Source: a virus
Reading direction: 5' to 3' (one strand)
Virus record (IMG/VR): IMGVR_UViG_3300025418_000027
Span: 1-21,597 of that record
DNA length: 21,597 nt
Below are positions 16,501 to 21,597 of this stretch, in pieces. The translations under genes were made by a program, and so were the position numbers. The notes under the pieces are model-generated. The model made no database searches. It worked only from the letters and a program-made list of their open reading frames with translations, and was not told where the DNA came from. Each line of letters opens with the position of its first letter. The stretch's first letter is position 1.

Positions 16501-19500
16501 TTAACCAAGCTGGTTCAACAGGATTGTCTTTACACGCTTCTAGCAAGTTTAAAGACCAGCGCAAGCGCCATATGATCATTGTTCAGGCTGAAAAAAATAT
16601 TGATACGCATATGCAAATGTTGGGGCGCGTACACCGTACAGGTCAAATCATGCCTCCAGCATACTCCCAGATGATGGCTGATATTCCTGCTGAGATGCGT
16701 CCAGCGGCTGTGTTACTTAAGAAAATGGCATCACTCAATGCCAATACAACTGCATCTCGCAAGTCTGCCGTATCTGCGGAAGGTGCTGTAGACTTTATCA
16801 ATGATTACGGAGGTCAAGTTGCACAAGAGTATTTAAGGGATAACCCTGATATACACGAAGCAATTGGCGGTAAGAAGATCGTTGATTTGACAGAAGACCC
16901 AACAGAAGGGACAGAAGATGATATTCGTAGGCTCACAGGATATATACCAATATTGCCAATCAAGCAACAAGAAGAAGTCTACAAAGACATTATCGAGCGA
17001 TACAACGACTTGTTGCAACGAGAAGAAAGTATGGGTACTAATAAGCTCGAAGCCAAAGCACATGACCTGGATGCCAAGACACTTTCATCTAAGCCTATTA
17101 CCGAAGACAAAGGATCAAGTTCTGCCTTTGCTCAACCAGCAAACATGGAAAAGGTTGATGTTAAACGCACAATAAAACCTTACTCTAAAGCAGAGGTGCA
17201 AGAACAGATTGATGAGAACTTGGGTGGCAAGGAGCCAGAAGAGAAAGCCAAGGAAATGTTTGCCAGTTTAACTCCTAGAGCTAGTGAGTTTGGTAGGCAA
17301 AGATTGGCAGAGCTTGCAGAAAGCGGCGCTGATCCTACGAAGATTGAAGAAGTCAAAGGACAGATGAATCTTCAATACGGGAACATTAGAAGTATTTTGA
17401 CTACTTATCCTATTGGCACGCCATTAATTCTTAAAAGTAAGAACGGTACGCTTATTTCTGGCGTTGTAACTAACGTAGAAAACAAGGGTAAGACTAAGAA
17501 TCCATTGGCTGGTTCTGATTGGAAGATGCAAGTTGCGCTTGCTAACGGCGATGCAAAGAGCATTTCAATCAACTTCTCCCAGGTCAACAGCGTGTATGAG
17601 CTCAGGCAAGAGTCTGAAGTGCCGTGGCATAACCCTGAGACAGACAAGTACGAACATATCCCTATGATGGATTTGTTTGACAAGAGCGCAACTGTTAGGC
17701 GTGAGAAACGTTGGATGGTAACTGGCAACTTGTTGGCGGGCTTTGCGGCTGTCAACAACATGGGTCAGATCATGTCCTACACCAAGGACGATGGCACAAC
17801 AGGCCAGGGTATATTAATGCCCCGCACGTTTGACTTTGAGAAAGAAGAGAAGAGAGCCCCAGTTAAGCTTAACACTTTGCAGAAGGTGCAAGTATTTTTT
17901 GATGAATTTCAAAACGGAATTGTTCAAACCGAAGATGGCTCATTAAAAATATCTAAGCGTGGTGAAAGATACCAATTTATTACTTCAAAATCAAAGAGAG
18001 AAGGTGGCCAATATTATTTAGATTTAGGACTGACAAATTTTACTGGCACTTTCCATTCGTCTGGTCAACAAATGAATGCAGTCATCTATGACCAAGAAAA
18101 AGGAAGAGATGCAATTAAATATATTTTGCACGATATGCAACTGGGATTGGTTGCGGGCAATTACAAAGATGAAGCTAGAGCACTCTTTGCACCCAAGGAA
18201 GAGTTCAAGCCGCCTTTGAGTAACTTGAGTCCTATCAACAACTTTATAGGTGACAGAGAGCAAAACATCAAAGAGTTGCAGGCCGCTAAACTTAAGAAAG
18301 CCGCACTCTTTAAAAAGTTTGCTGAAGGAAAGGCTGGGTTAGTAGAGCAAGAATCAGCTAATTTGATTAATGCCTGGGTGCGTGCATTACAAGAAACAAT
18401 CTCGGCTACCAAGCCAGAGAAGAAAAGCGCTAAAGATTTCTTTGTAAAAGCAACCAAAGACTGGGGCGAAGGAAAGATCAGCGATTCTGTTTACTCAACC
18501 ATAAAAACTTTGTATGAAAAGTATCCTTTTGTTCTTGAAGGACTGTCATTGTCTATCAATAAGGGCAAGGAAGACAAATCAGCGGCGGGTGAGTTTGAGC
18601 CTATTCAACGAGTCATAAACTTATTTAAGGGCACTCATGGCGTTACCGATTCAGTAACTATCCGTCACGAACTTACGCACTCATTAGAACAAATGATGGA
18701 TAAGGATGCGTCTAAGTCTTTGGTTAAAGAATGGGGTATACAAGTCAAAGCCAAGATGAAATCTGACAAGACCAAAGAAGGAAAAGCATTCTTTAAGGCT
18801 TTAACAGATTTCTATGCTGATCCATCTTTAGAACAATACAACGCATTAATTGCGGCTTTGCCTGACCAATCCTATTACCAGTATGTTAACCCGTCCGAAT
18901 ATTGGGCTGTTAATGCTGAGCAACTATTGGCTAAAAAGCTAGGTAGTGGCTGGGATAGATTCAAGTTAGCAATTAGAAAGTTATATGAAGGGCTTAAATC
19001 TCTCGTTGGCGCAACCAATCAATATGCTTTGCATAAAGTGTTTGATGACATTATGAGTGCAAAAGGCACTCGTATGACGAATAGTGCTTTACGGGATTAT
19101 GTTGACGCTAGTACGATGGCGCTTCAGAACAAAAACTTCAGGAACTTTAAAGGAGCTCCAGCGCCCAAAGCAACATGGGATGTATCTGAGCCGTTTAAAG
19201 AAGGTGATTGGGAGCACAGACTTGTAGATAAACATCTTGATACCAAACAAATAGTTAAAGATATTAATAACCAAGTTGGACAAATACAAGATGCTTGGGA
19301 CCCATATCTTAAGTTAACTACGATGCCAGGTCGTAAGGCTGATCAGGTTAACAAGTTCTTAAAAGAAGAGGGCAAACCTTTAATTAAGAAAATGCACGAC
19401 TTGGGCGTGACTGTTGAAGAGTTTGAAGAGTACTTGCACAACCGTCATGCAGAAGAGTACAACAATCTGATTGCATCTCGCAATGCCGCTTTGCCTGATG

Positions 19501-21597
19501 GTGGTTCTGGTATTGACACCAAAGATGCGCATGATTACTTAAATAATTTGCCTGCTGATAAGAAGAAAAAGTATCAGGACTTGGCTAAAGATATAGACAA
19601 CATCGTTAAAGAAACGCAAGACCTATTGGTAGCAAGCGGTACTGAAAAGGCTGAGACTATCCAGGGCTGGCGCGATAAGATGCCCTACTATGTCCCACTC
19701 AACAGGGATGAGGAGGAGCTAGACTTTGCTGGAAATTCTGTAAAAGGATTTGGCAAGGGCATTAGTACTGGCGGGGCATTTACCAGGGCGGGTACAGGAT
19801 CAACCAAGACTGTTGTTGATATTTTGAATAATATCTTCCTCCAGCGTGAGCGTGCAATCAACAGGGCTGAGAATGCTCGCGTTGGTAAGGCGCTTATTGG
19901 TTTGGCACTACAAGCACCCAATACGGATTTCTGGTTGCCTATTAATCCAAGAGCCATCCGCAATAAGAAAAAGCTGTATCAGAACCTGATTGATATGGGT
20001 TTAACGCAACAAGATGCAGATAACTTTATCAAAGAGCCTACTGTAGCCAGCATAGACAAGCTGACAGGCCAGGTTCAATATAGAGTCAATCCAGTACTCA
20101 GAGGGTCTAAGAACGTTATTACAGTACGCGTAAACGGCGAAGACTGGTATGTGTTCTTTAACCCTGGTAATGAGCGTGCTATGCGTATGGCAGAAGCGCT
20201 TAAGAACATGGATAGCAGTTCGGTGGCTGAAGTGCTTAGCAGGGTTGCAGAGGTAACTCGCACAATGGCGGCAATGAATACGCAGTACAACCCGCTGTTT
20301 GGTCCTTGGAACTTATTGCGTGATTACACAGAAGCCAGTATTACGCTTGGTTCAACTCCAATTGCAGGCAAAAACGAAGAGCTTAGAAAAGGCGTTTTAC
20401 CTGCAATGCGTGCCATTTACAGAATAGGCAGAGAAAAAGGAGCCACAACTCCTGAAATGCAAGCATGGATGGATTTATTTGATAAATACAAAGAGGCTGG
20501 TGGTCTGACAGGATTCCGTCAACAGTTCAGCGGATCAAATAAGAGAGAAGCTATTGTTGATCGAGAGCTTGCAGTATTAGATAAAAGCAATGTACGCAAA
20601 GTAACTAGCAGTGTTATGGACTGGCTATCAGACTATAACGAAGCGCTTGAGAATGCTGTACGTTTGTCGGCATTCAAAGTTGCTTTAGATCAAGGCATTA
20701 GCGAGGAAAGAGCCGCCGAGATTGGCAAAGAAATAACTGTTAACTTTGATCGTAAGGGTCAATGGTCTGCAAACTTTGCGGCGTTGTTTGCGTTCTTTAA
20801 CGGTAGCATACAAGGCACTGCAAAGATGGCCAGGGTCATGATCGAAAAAGAAAATGGCAAAACAAAACTCACCAAGTTGGGAGCAAAGATTGTTGCTGGC
20901 GGTGTGTTCTTGGGTGTTATGCAAGCTATTGTTTTGAAGATGGCTGGGTTTGATGAAGATGAGCCGCCAGAGTATTTGAAGAACAAGAGCCTTATTATTC
21001 CAATTGGTGGTGGTAAATATTTAAATCCCCCACTGCCACTAGGTTACAGTGTGTTCCCAAGTGTTGGGCGCATCATTGCTGAATATATGTTGTCGGGCGG
21101 TAAAGACCCTGCTAAGCATATTATTAGTATTATGAGTACTATTACAGATGCGTTTAATCCATTGGGTGGTGGTGGCTTTATCCAAAACTTTAGTCCAACC
21201 GTGGTAGACCCATTGTTTGGCTTATACGAAAACAAAGATGCGTTTGGAAGGCCAATATCTAAGCCTATGAATGAAATGAAGCCTACACCTGGGTATGAGC
21301 GTAATCGTGAATCGGCCAGCGCATTCAGTAAAGGTCTTTCATATGCGTTGAACTATATCAGCGGTGGCGGTAAATACGGCATCGGTATGGTTAGCCCAAC
21401 AGCGGATCAGCTTGATTATTTAATGGGTCAATACGCAGGCGGTGTTGGACGTGAGGTGATGAAGACCGTGGACTTGGCATCTATACCATTTAAAGATGAG
21501 CCAGTCCCGTCTTACAGGATTCCTATTGTTGGAAAACTTTACGGTGAATCAAAATCAGATGCGGCAGTACAAGATAAGTTCTATAAGAATATTATCC
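10578..21597 (+). CDS. giant polyvalent ejected protein: methylase, SBNO/DarB-like helicase, zincin-like and LPD38-like regions (3' end beyond window)
   Basis: One open frame runs from ATG 10578 to the last base (at least 3,673 residues) without a stop. Domains in order: virion-type start (MPDGTLVRGVPDDITQTELL, 5-24); hydrophobic helices (about 145-245); disordered Pro-rich parts (about 80-115, 470-520); DarB-type region before the methylase (about 775-860); adenine-methylase fold (YEPSAGNG at 1026-1033, NPPF at 1091-1094); Gly/Pro linker (about 1245-1375); strawberry-notch-type SF2 helicase (QTGVGKG with Lys1471, DESH at 1613-1616, QMLGRVHRTGQ at 2013-2023); a DarB-like C-terminal helicase extension (about 2260-2415); HELTH at 2697-2701; then helical parts and NPLFGPWNLLRD (3238-3249), which resembles LPD38. 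Phage P1 DarB pairs methylase and helicase, is carried in the virion and protects DNA from restriction. A similar early protective role is inferred. AAGG sits just upstream of the ATG. Confidence 0.9.
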   Translation, partial: MDVRMPDGTLVRGVPDDITQTELLRRYSLFKAPSEATPEESRKYVNNQLGLAGLANAGRGPINPNEEDIQGIIAQNQQPAVQQVAPPAPPVAQAPIVPTPVQQVAPPEPQQEQPWYSGIAKFGQDQQKKRDQLAKSAVPLAQDVGAAIAATPLAFEAGAQALSQGADPSALTGDAWKHDFIAEQRALAKKNAENPELKNEYLLGVDRAKIRNLPQNAAFSVLSMGSGLAGAAVGFVTPLPLATEAGTMAASGAAAYRMDTNGFLRDIREKLDDASIKATGKPLTDEQWLKTAQEYQGLVREHGAWEALPEALGNVFGNKLAGVIFKEAGQGLMGVLKSFGAGALELVNELGTETITQIGQHNTELAAGVNDDPNAKPRSFTNPDDIWKSAKEVAPDVLLLTGAMSGGAHVAGSIYNSTDYAKTKELAKELNAKDFLDTKTPEGLLALQKAADQQFALGPGTSNNVIPQVTTRTPGINPNQPPEPPEEEQAPEVPTATSTPPAAPTTRAKTLPVDEDTQAMLDELQGKPAKPKTPTADINEKNLKGRFDGIFSGKDFSSGEEGEAWYHPKTNKLTTEGVDGTPVQHYAGDKTATGLTNVTPINTPEEAKAAIDAGKSFATVQEGTDPFKPVETKPVKTKPSGKKPVQNKDNPIQTFDAGNNTEVRVFPNDKGYIANFYDKDSGNYIGGKIFPTNNFGDQALPKALEFAQVESDKSKKMAGEAPPENVTTRIRDQIKNSEIGQNQQVTPEVQQVAPTEVQANPASTVQPSADVPLDEKAKAKQDLEDALGDLSLLMGKGGRLNIVPEDEQKLMPILTKLMDAAFRMGYIKFKEAAKFVMDMIRSKIGKDVADQVSLDHLQGAYIGMAGKYQDKGADNKKDVISVESLHEIHNEAPTTTDVDINTPQGQFHVATQIGAFFLEGGKFENINQARAKIEEITGQKIPPGTNEAKSADEAIEVGVVLAARHIVGQGGKPDQIYDQLVNLYGRQPNLSVRSSESVLHQAYSTPAPLAYIASRLAGINPNTKVYEPSAGNGMLLIGANQENIYANELQPGRAAILEMVLPNANVTDFNAAKTIPGGAVDTGTMDVVIANPPFGVVKDKEGKPITHNAHWYDTREIDHAIAFRSLRTMKDNGKAVLIVGGVMGKTDEARVEDYRGKAKRDFYAELYRRYNVVDHFTVSGNLYTKQGASYPVDVIVIDGVRNGAPLVNEKGEIQTARALPAFDLPKVYTTYGQLKEKLDENTLVSRGNERPSGVDSGIRAEGNVNEQGVAGGVSGQGVQPSTTGGETPGGGEQGVSENGPSTGGQPESTGAVAGNAQPKPGNAPEPGAGGEAVPSKGEVKPTGGKGTEGNKPGGLGGVSVVSGERIGSGLKDRAGQETETENQVGYAPHSNASSVGTLVPKAMAQAIENSLASLEQQYGNIDDFVSENLEMDPETLRELFSAEQIDAIALAIKNAEEGKGFIIGDQTGVGKGRVVAAMIKYALIKDKIPIFVTEKPNLYSDMIRDLDDIGMTDKLGLDTAKPKILITNASEKIPYTLLRNVKGEITENNLTLKAPKSGPALDGLLKDMQRDESLGDYKVIFTTYSQLQTVKGKETERQRFIKNFGAGNYMIFDESHNAGGAGETQARSKEQRERAKEGKSLVEGRAAFVRNLVQGAYGTFFSSATYAKRPDVMDLYSSTDMSLAVDKLADLADAIKNGGIPMQQTVAKMLTEVGQYIRRERTFAGVSYDTKETKVDKQTAENMASSMSQVLAFSRAKESAVKDLQKSLDKQGGRASIEGEKTQVQSANFGAIMHNLIDQMLLSLKAKDSVNHAIERLKAGEKVVMTVSNTMGSFLQTYADDMGLNVGDDVDLSFKDLYLRYLEKQRMVTIKTPDGKKKQYRLTDNDLGAGLTKQFEDIKKFIEGAGFGSAPISPIDYLHNELKKAGFKTEEITGRTVTLDYANGKPKLASRTANIKQRVNAVKAFNNGTADVIILNQAGSTGLSLHASSKFKDQRKRHMIIVQAEKNIDTHMQMLGRVHRTGQIMPPAYSQMMADIPAEMRPAAVLLKKMASLNANTTASRKSAVSAEGAVDFINDYGGQVAQEYLRDNPDIHEAIGGKKIVDLTEDPTEGTEDDIRRLTGYIPILPIKQQEEVYKDIIERYNDLLQREESMGTNKLEAKAHDLDAKTLSSKPITEDKGSSSAFAQPANMEKVDVKRTIKPYSKAEVQEQIDENLGGKEPEEKAKEMFASLTPRASEFGRQRLAELAESGADPTKIEEVKGQMNLQYGNIRSILTTYPIGTPLILKSKNGTLISGVVTNVENKGKTKNPLAGSDWKMQVALANGDAKSISINFSQVNSVYELRQESEVPWHNPETDKYEHIPMMDLFDKSATVRREKRWMVTGNLLAGFAAVNNMGQIMSYTKDDGTTGQGILMPRTFDFEKEEKRAPVKLNTLQKVQVFFDEFQNGIVQTEDGSLKISKRGERYQFITSKSKREGGQYYLDLGLTNFTGTFHSSGQQMNAVIYDQEKGRDAIKYILHDMQLGLVAGNYKDEARALFAPKEEFKPPLSNLSPINNFIGDREQNIKELQAAKLKKAALFKKFAEGKAGLVEQESANLINAWVRALQETISATKPEKKSAKDFFVKATKDWGEGKISDSVYSTIKTLYEKYPFVLEGLSLSINKGKEDKSAAGEFEPIQRVINLFKGTHGVTDSVTIRHELTHSLEQMMDKDASKSLVKEWGIQVKAKMKSDKTKEGKAFFKALTDFYADPSLEQYNALIAALPDQSYYQYVNPSEYWAVNAEQLLAKKLGSGWDRFKLAIRKLYEGLKSLVGATNQYALHKVFDDIMSAKGTRMTNSALRDYVDASTMALQNKNFRNFKGAPAPKATWDVSEPFKEGDWEHRLVDKHLDTKQIVKDINNQVGQIQDAWDPYLKLTTMPGRKADQVNKFLKEEGKPLIKKMHDLGVTVEEFEEYLHNRHAEEYNNLIASRNAALPDGGSGIDTKDAHDYLNNLPADKKKKYQDLAKDIDNIVKETQDLLVASGTEKAETIQGWRDKMPYYVPLNRDEEELDFAGNSVKGFGKGISTGGAFTRAGTGSTKTVVDILNNIFLQRERAINRAENARVGKALIGLALQAPNTDFWLPINPRAIRNKKKLYQNLIDMGLTQQDADNFIKEPTVASIDKLTGQVQYRVNPVLRGSKNVITVRVNGEDWYVFFNPGNERAMRMAEALKNMDSSSVAEVLSRVAEVTRTMAAMNTQYNPLFGPWNLLRDYTEASITLGSTPIAGKNEELRKGVLPAMRAIYRIGREKGATTPEMQAWMDLFDKYKEAGGLTGFRQQFSGSNKREAIVDRELAVLDKSNVRKVTSSVMDWLSDYNEALENAVRLSAFKVALDQGISEERAAEIGKEITVNFDRKGQWSANFAALFAFFNGSIQGTAKMARVMIEKENGKTKLTKLGAKIVAGGVFLGVMQAIVLKMAGFDEDEPPEYLKNKSLIIPIGGGKYLNPPLPLGYSVFPSVGRIIAEYMLSGGKDPAKHIISIMSTITDAFNPLGGGGFIQNFSPTVVDPLFGLYENKDAFGRPISKPMNEMKPTPGYERNRESASAFSKGLSYALNYISGGGKYGIGMVSPTADQLDYLMGQYAGGVGREVMKTVDLASIPFKDEPVPSYRIPIVGKLYGESKSDAAVQDKFYKNII
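10818..10833 (+). repeat. palindrome GTGCAAC-AA-GTTGCAC, copy 1
   Basis: An exact 16-base inverted repeat with 7-base arms, in the proline-rich N-terminal region of the giant gene. It encodes VQQVAP. Identical copies lie at 10878 and 12822. Confidence 0.6.
10878..10893 (+). repeat. palindrome GTGCAAC-AA-GTTGCAC, copy 2
   Basis: This copy is identical to the one 60 bases upstream and in the same reading frame, so it also encodes VQQVAP. A local duplication of the peptide unit is the simplest explanation of this pair. Confidence 0.6.
12822..12837 (+). repeat. palindrome GTGCAAC-AA-GTTGCAC, copy 3
   Basis: The third exact copy, about 1.9 kb downstream of the first two, again read as VQQVAP in a disordered Pro/Gln-rich stretch. 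Shorter 14-base forms (GCAACAAGTTGCAC) occur at 1936-1949 in the endolysin gene and at 8062-8075 in the Gln-rich virion gene. Confidence 0.6.
13545..14262 (+). other. N6-adenine-type DNA methyltransferase domain in the giant protein
   Basis: Residues about 990-1228. HQAYSTPAPLAYIA matches the motif X-type lead-in of gamma-class enzymes, VYEPSAGNGMLL is motif I (S-adenosylmethionine binding) and DVVIANPPFG is motif IV (catalytic NPPF). These motifs are intact, so activity is plausible. The target site cannot be told. In DarB-like proteins this domain precedes the helicase, as here. Confidence 0.85.
14281..14706 (+). repeat. GC-richer, low-complexity Gly/Pro/Glu linker coding region
   Basis: The main frame encodes about 130 residues dominated by Gly, Pro, Glu, Ser and Thr (phrases such as TTGGETPGGGEQG and NAPEPGAGGEAVP) between the methylase and the helicase. 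The DNA here is visibly richer in G and C than its surroundings. It probably acts as a flexible tether. The complementary strand and the +1 frame are also open over most of it. Confidence 0.75.
14293..14688 (+). CDS. candidate overprinted ORF inside the giant gene (131 codons)
   Basis: This frame is +1 to the giant gene. AGGAG at 14281-14285 lies seven bases before the ATG, a textbook ribosome site, and the frame stays open for 131 codons. The predicted product is not low-complexity: it is Leu/Ala/Glu/Gln-rich with helical character (NKEWLEALADRVSNLAQQEE, then an inexact repeat NLVTHLNLAQEE, then AKALRETSLEDWVE). The host frame encodes a flexible linker, so it would tolerate overprinting. However, a GC-rich low-complexity stretch can keep alternative frames open by chance. 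No homologous family is recognised. It is an unproven candidate. Confidence 0.3.
   Translation: MKTPWYPEGMSAPVELTAVYALKETLTNKEWLEALADRVSNLAQQEEKPLEAANRACQKMDLPQVDNPNQLGQSLVTHNLNLVTHLNLAQEEKQFPAKVKSNLQAAKALRETSLEDWVESALSLVNASDLA
14727..17830 (+). other. strawberry-notch/DarB-like SF2 helicase region of the giant protein
   Basis: Residues about 1384-2418. The opening block (GTLVPKAMAQAIENSLASLE, EQIDAIALAI) and IIGDQTGVGKGRVVAAMI are characteristic of the SBNO/DarB helicases. Walker A Lys1471, the DESH box (1613-1616), NQAGSTGLSL (about 1976-1985) and the arginine-finger motif GRVHRTGQ (2016-2023) are all present. The C-terminal extension with RRxxxWMVTGNLL and MSYTKDDGTTGQGILMP follows the DarB pattern. 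It probably translocates on or remodels DNA using ATP. Confidence 0.85.
18570..18930 (+). other. zincin-like metallopeptidase segment of the giant protein
   Basis: HELTH at residues 2697-2701 is a clean HExxH zinc motif. It is preceded by a strand with AGEFEPIQRVINLF and TDSVTIR, as in the zincin-like domains of phage polyvalent proteins, where the phrase TxxHExxH follows a beta strand. About 73 residues later NPSEYWAVNAEQ (Glu2774 and Glu2781) resembles the EFFAE-type third-ligand helix of that group. It could cut the parent protein or host proteins after entry. The activity is inferred from motifs only. Confidence 0.6.
20220..21250 (+). other. LPD38-like C-terminal region of the giant protein
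   Basis: Residues about 3215-3558. The phrase NTQYNPLFGPWNLLRDYTEA, the following ELAVLDKSNVRKVTSSVMDW, the segment ENAVRLSAFKVAL and a hydrophobic helix (KIVAGGVFLGVMQAIVLKMA) match my recollection of the LPD38-type region that closes many phage giant virion proteins (NPxFxxxNxxRD followed by E...RLAAFxxA). Its job is not known; membrane contact during ejection is possible. The assignment is from memory of the family. Confidence 0.6.

Noticed and set aside
10578-21597. Giant protein as an N4-type virion RNA polymerase
   Set aside because: No T7-like polymerase motifs were seen in the visible residues; the recognisable motifs are those of a methylase, an SF2 helicase and a zincin. A polymerase beyond the window end cannot be excluded.
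1-21597. tRNA genes, CRISPR arrays, insertion sequences or integrase/attachment sites
   Set aside because: None was recognised on reading. The sequence is nearly all coding on one strand and no regularly spaced repeats or transposase motifs appear.

Overview
The window reads as a contiguous piece of a tailed-phage genome. All genes lie on the + strand and are tightly packed, with many ATGA, TAATG and GTGTGA stop/start overlaps. There are no tRNAs, no CRISPR and no recognisable host housekeeping genes. The short noncontractile-tail style parts (nozzle-like tail protein, glycine- and glutamine-rich internal virion proteins, a giant ejected protein) suggest a podovirus-like phage. The base composition is moderately AT-rich. 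The GH19 endolysin and Rz/Rz1 spanins imply a Gram-negative host. I recognise protein styles common in phages of aquatic bacterioplankton, but the host cannot be named from this sequence, and terminase, portal and capsid genes are not in the window.

Layout. Bases 24-2122 hold a lysis module: two small single-TM proteins, a small lipoprotein with a conserved RYRYxCQDP-type motif, a two-hydrophobic-segment holin candidate with a TTG start, an Rz inner-membrane spanin with an Rz1 lipoprotein gene embedded in another frame, and a GH19 endolysin. Next come a 2OG-Fe(II) oxygenase (2122-2823) and a small conserved hypothetical protein (2820-3038). Bases 3038-6424 hold a structural block: a 690-aa nozzle/stabilisation-like tail protein, a 59-aa gene at 5107-5286, and two beta-rich structural proteins. 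After the only clear intergenic gap (6425-6457, with a palindrome and a strong RBS), bases 6458-10569 encode three internal-virion/ejection-type proteins.

From 10578 to the window end runs one uninterrupted reading frame of at least 3,673 codons with no stop reached. It encodes a giant polyvalent protein: a virion-type N-terminus, an N6-adenine-type DNA methylase (NPPF), a gly/pro-rich linker, a strawberry-notch/DarB-like SF2 helicase (GVGKG, DESH, GRVHRTGQ), a zincin-like HELTH metallopeptidase segment, and a C-terminal region resembling large polyvalent-protein-associated domain LPD38. It probably enters the host with the DNA and protects or remodels it early in infection, as phage P1 DarB does; this role is inferred.

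The most unusual items are the domain architecture of the giant protein, a 131-codon alternative-frame ORF with a well-placed Shine-Dalgarno inside its linker, and a repeated 16-bp palindrome (GTGCAAC-AA-GTTGCAC) in several virion genes.
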